Positions 13,212 to 14,076 of a DNA stretch of 14,076 bases are shown here, piece by piece (the first letter of the stretch is position 1; each line of letters opens with the position of its first letter). Below the pieces are notes generated by a model. The model was not told the DNA's origin. It did no database searches and worked only from the letters and a program-made list of their open reading frames with translations. This DNA is from JANMEX01 sp043776635. GTDB lineage: Bacteria > Pseudomonadota > Alphaproteobacteria > Rhizobiales > Rhizobiaceae. Position numbers and translations under genes: made by a program. Location of the stretch: positions 1-14,076 of the forward strand of contig JAYVRA010000110.1 of NCBI GenBank assembly GCA_043776635.1, given 5' to 3'.

Positions 13212-14076
13212 ATGGATTGATCGCAACGAAGGAGTCCAGATTTGGATTCCCTTGTTTTGCTGGATGTGCGATTCAGGGTTATGCGCACAGGAATTGAGTT
13301 CGCCGTTTCGGCCTGTGATCGGCATCGTCTTGATGCGATCATTTCGGCACCATCTTCGCCGCAGAGGCATGTCTGGCGGGCACGGATCGTGCTTTTGTCC
13401 GCTGATGGGTTCGGCACGGGCGCGATCATGGAACGGACGGGCAAGTCGAAGACCTGCGTCTGGCGCTGGCAAGAGCGGTTCATGGCCGAGGGCACCGATG
13501 GCCTGCTGCGCGAGAAGACGCGCCCTCCCGGCATCCCGAAGACGGCGGCTGACAAGGCGGCCGAAGTGATCCGCCTCACGCAGGCTGCACCGCCGCAGGA
13601 CGCGACGCACTGGACGCTGCGGGCGATGGCCGGGGCCGTCCGGCTGGCGGCTTCAACGGTGCAGGGTATCTGGAAAGCGCACGGCCTTGCGCCGCACCGC
13701 TGGCGGCAGTTCAAGCTGTCCAACGATCCGGCTTTTGCCGAAAAGCTGCATGATGTTGTCGGGCTTTATGTGGCACCTCCCGCCCATGCGGTGGTGTTGT
13801 CTGTCGATGAAAAGTCGCAAATACAGGCACTTGACCGAACCCAGCCGGGTCTGCCTCTGAAGAAAGGCCGGGGCCCGACCATGACCCACGACTACAAGCG
13901 CAACGGCACCACGACGCTGTTTGCCGCGCTCAACGTGCTGACTGGCGAGGTCATTGGCCAGCACATGGCCCGCCACCGCCATCAGGAGTTCATTGCCTTC
14001 CTGAACCAGATCGAGCGCAGCGTCCCGAAGGGCAAGGCCATCCATGTGATCCTCGACAATTACTGTACGCACAAGC
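13212..14076 (+). mobile_element. IS630-family insertion sequence, right copy (3' end beyond window)
   Basis: The element is taken to begin at 13212, next to a TA (13210-13211), with terminal sequence ATGGATTGATCGC. The first 95 nt match the left-hand element in inverted orientation with five transitions. It carries an IS630 transposase on the + strand from 13281 and is visibly more GC-rich than the preceding genes. The distal inverted repeat and the second TA are not in the window, so the boundary rests on the shared end of the two copies. Confidence 0.9.
13281..14076 (+). CDS. IS630-family transposase, C-terminus beyond window
   Basis: Frame 13281-14075 gives 265 residues with no stop. The N-terminal helix-turn-helix region reads MRTGIEFAVSACDRHRLDAI, SSPQRHVWRARIVLLSADG, IMERTGKSKTCVWRWQERFM and GTDGLLREKTRPP. 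A linker follows, containing HWTLRAMAG, STVQGIWKAHGL and FKLSNDPAF. The catalytic DDE domain shows D176 in LSVDEKSQIQALDRTQPG and D259 in VILDNYCTHK. The third acidic residue lies beyond the edge, so catalytic completeness cannot be judged. ATG 13281 is the usual family start; AGGG lies just before it. The family moves by cut-and-paste into TA sites. Reverse-strand open frames here are shadows. Confidence 0.92.
   Translation, partial: MRTGIEFAVSACDRHRLDAIISAPSSPQRHVWRARIVLLSADGFGTGAIMERTGKSKTCVWRWQERFMAEGTDGLLREKTRPPGIPKTAADKAAEVIRLTQAAPPQDATHWTLRAMAGAVRLAASTVQGIWKAHGLAPHRWRQFKLSNDPAFAEKLHDVVGLYVAPPAHAVVLSVDEKSQIQALDRTQPGLPLKKGRGPTMTHDYKRNGTTTLFAALNVLTGEVIGQHMARHRHQEFIAFLNQIERSVPKGKAIHVILDNYCTHK

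Noticed and set aside
13196..13723. Open frame on the - strand through the IS, whose C-terminal part recurs as an ORF at 4-207
   Set aside because: The protein similarity between the two frames only reflects the shared IS630 end read on the antisense strand; the true transposase is on the + strand from 13281.

Overview
The window looks like the chromosome of an alphaproteobacterium of the order Hyphomicrobiales (Rhizobiales). The evidence is a Rhodobacter-type gene transfer agent (GTA) tail cluster, a rhizobial/Brucella-type FeuP-FeuQ two-component system beside it, an RT0821-type surface lipoprotein, and a C-rich/G-rich palindromic intergenic repeat of a kind seen in this order. Every convincing gene between the two window edges lies on the + strand.

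Layout: (1) 1-95 is the 5' end of an IS630-family element read on the - strand and running off the left edge. (2) 98-776 is an AT-rich, decayed stretch: a short remnant abutting the IS, then a small membrane-protein gene with two in-frame stop codons (327-776). (3) A strong hairpin (815-842) precedes the GTA genes. (4) 875-9918 carries the GTA tail module in canonical order: gp6 head-tail connector, gp7 adaptor, an extra 52-aa protein, gp8 tail terminator, gp9 major tail protein, gp10, gp10.1 assembly chaperone, gp11 short tape measure, gp12, gp13 hub, gp14 NlpC/P60 peptidase and gp15 host-specificity 'megatron'. A palindromic repeat sits between gp11 and gp12. (5) 9938-10144 is a small holin-like membrane protein. 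(6) 10196-12664 is a candidate FeuN periplasmic protein followed by FeuP (regulator) and FeuQ (sensor kinase). (7) 12766-13194 is a surface-antigen-type lipoprotein. (8) From 13212 a second copy of the same IS630 element runs off the right edge with its transposase on the + strand.

How the parts fit: gp6-gp15 would build the neck, tail tube, baseplate and cell-wall-penetrating tip of a small tailed particle. The small membrane protein after gp15 could help release it. The head genes (terminase, portal, protease, capsid) normally upstream of gp6 are absent here; IS and decayed DNA occupy their place. The cluster may therefore be a remnant, or its head module may lie elsewhere. The feu genes are probably ancient chromosomal neighbours with a housekeeping envelope/osmotic signalling role.

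Points most worth a second look: the two outward-reading, slightly diverged IS630 ends bracketing a 13.1-kb block; the loss of the GTA head module; the apparent loss of the gp10.1 start codon; the doubly nonsense-mutated membrane gene; and the uncharacterised 52-aa protein translationally coupled inside the GTA operon. Nothing here clearly represents an entirely new system. Domain and family calls come from reading the proteins, not from searches.
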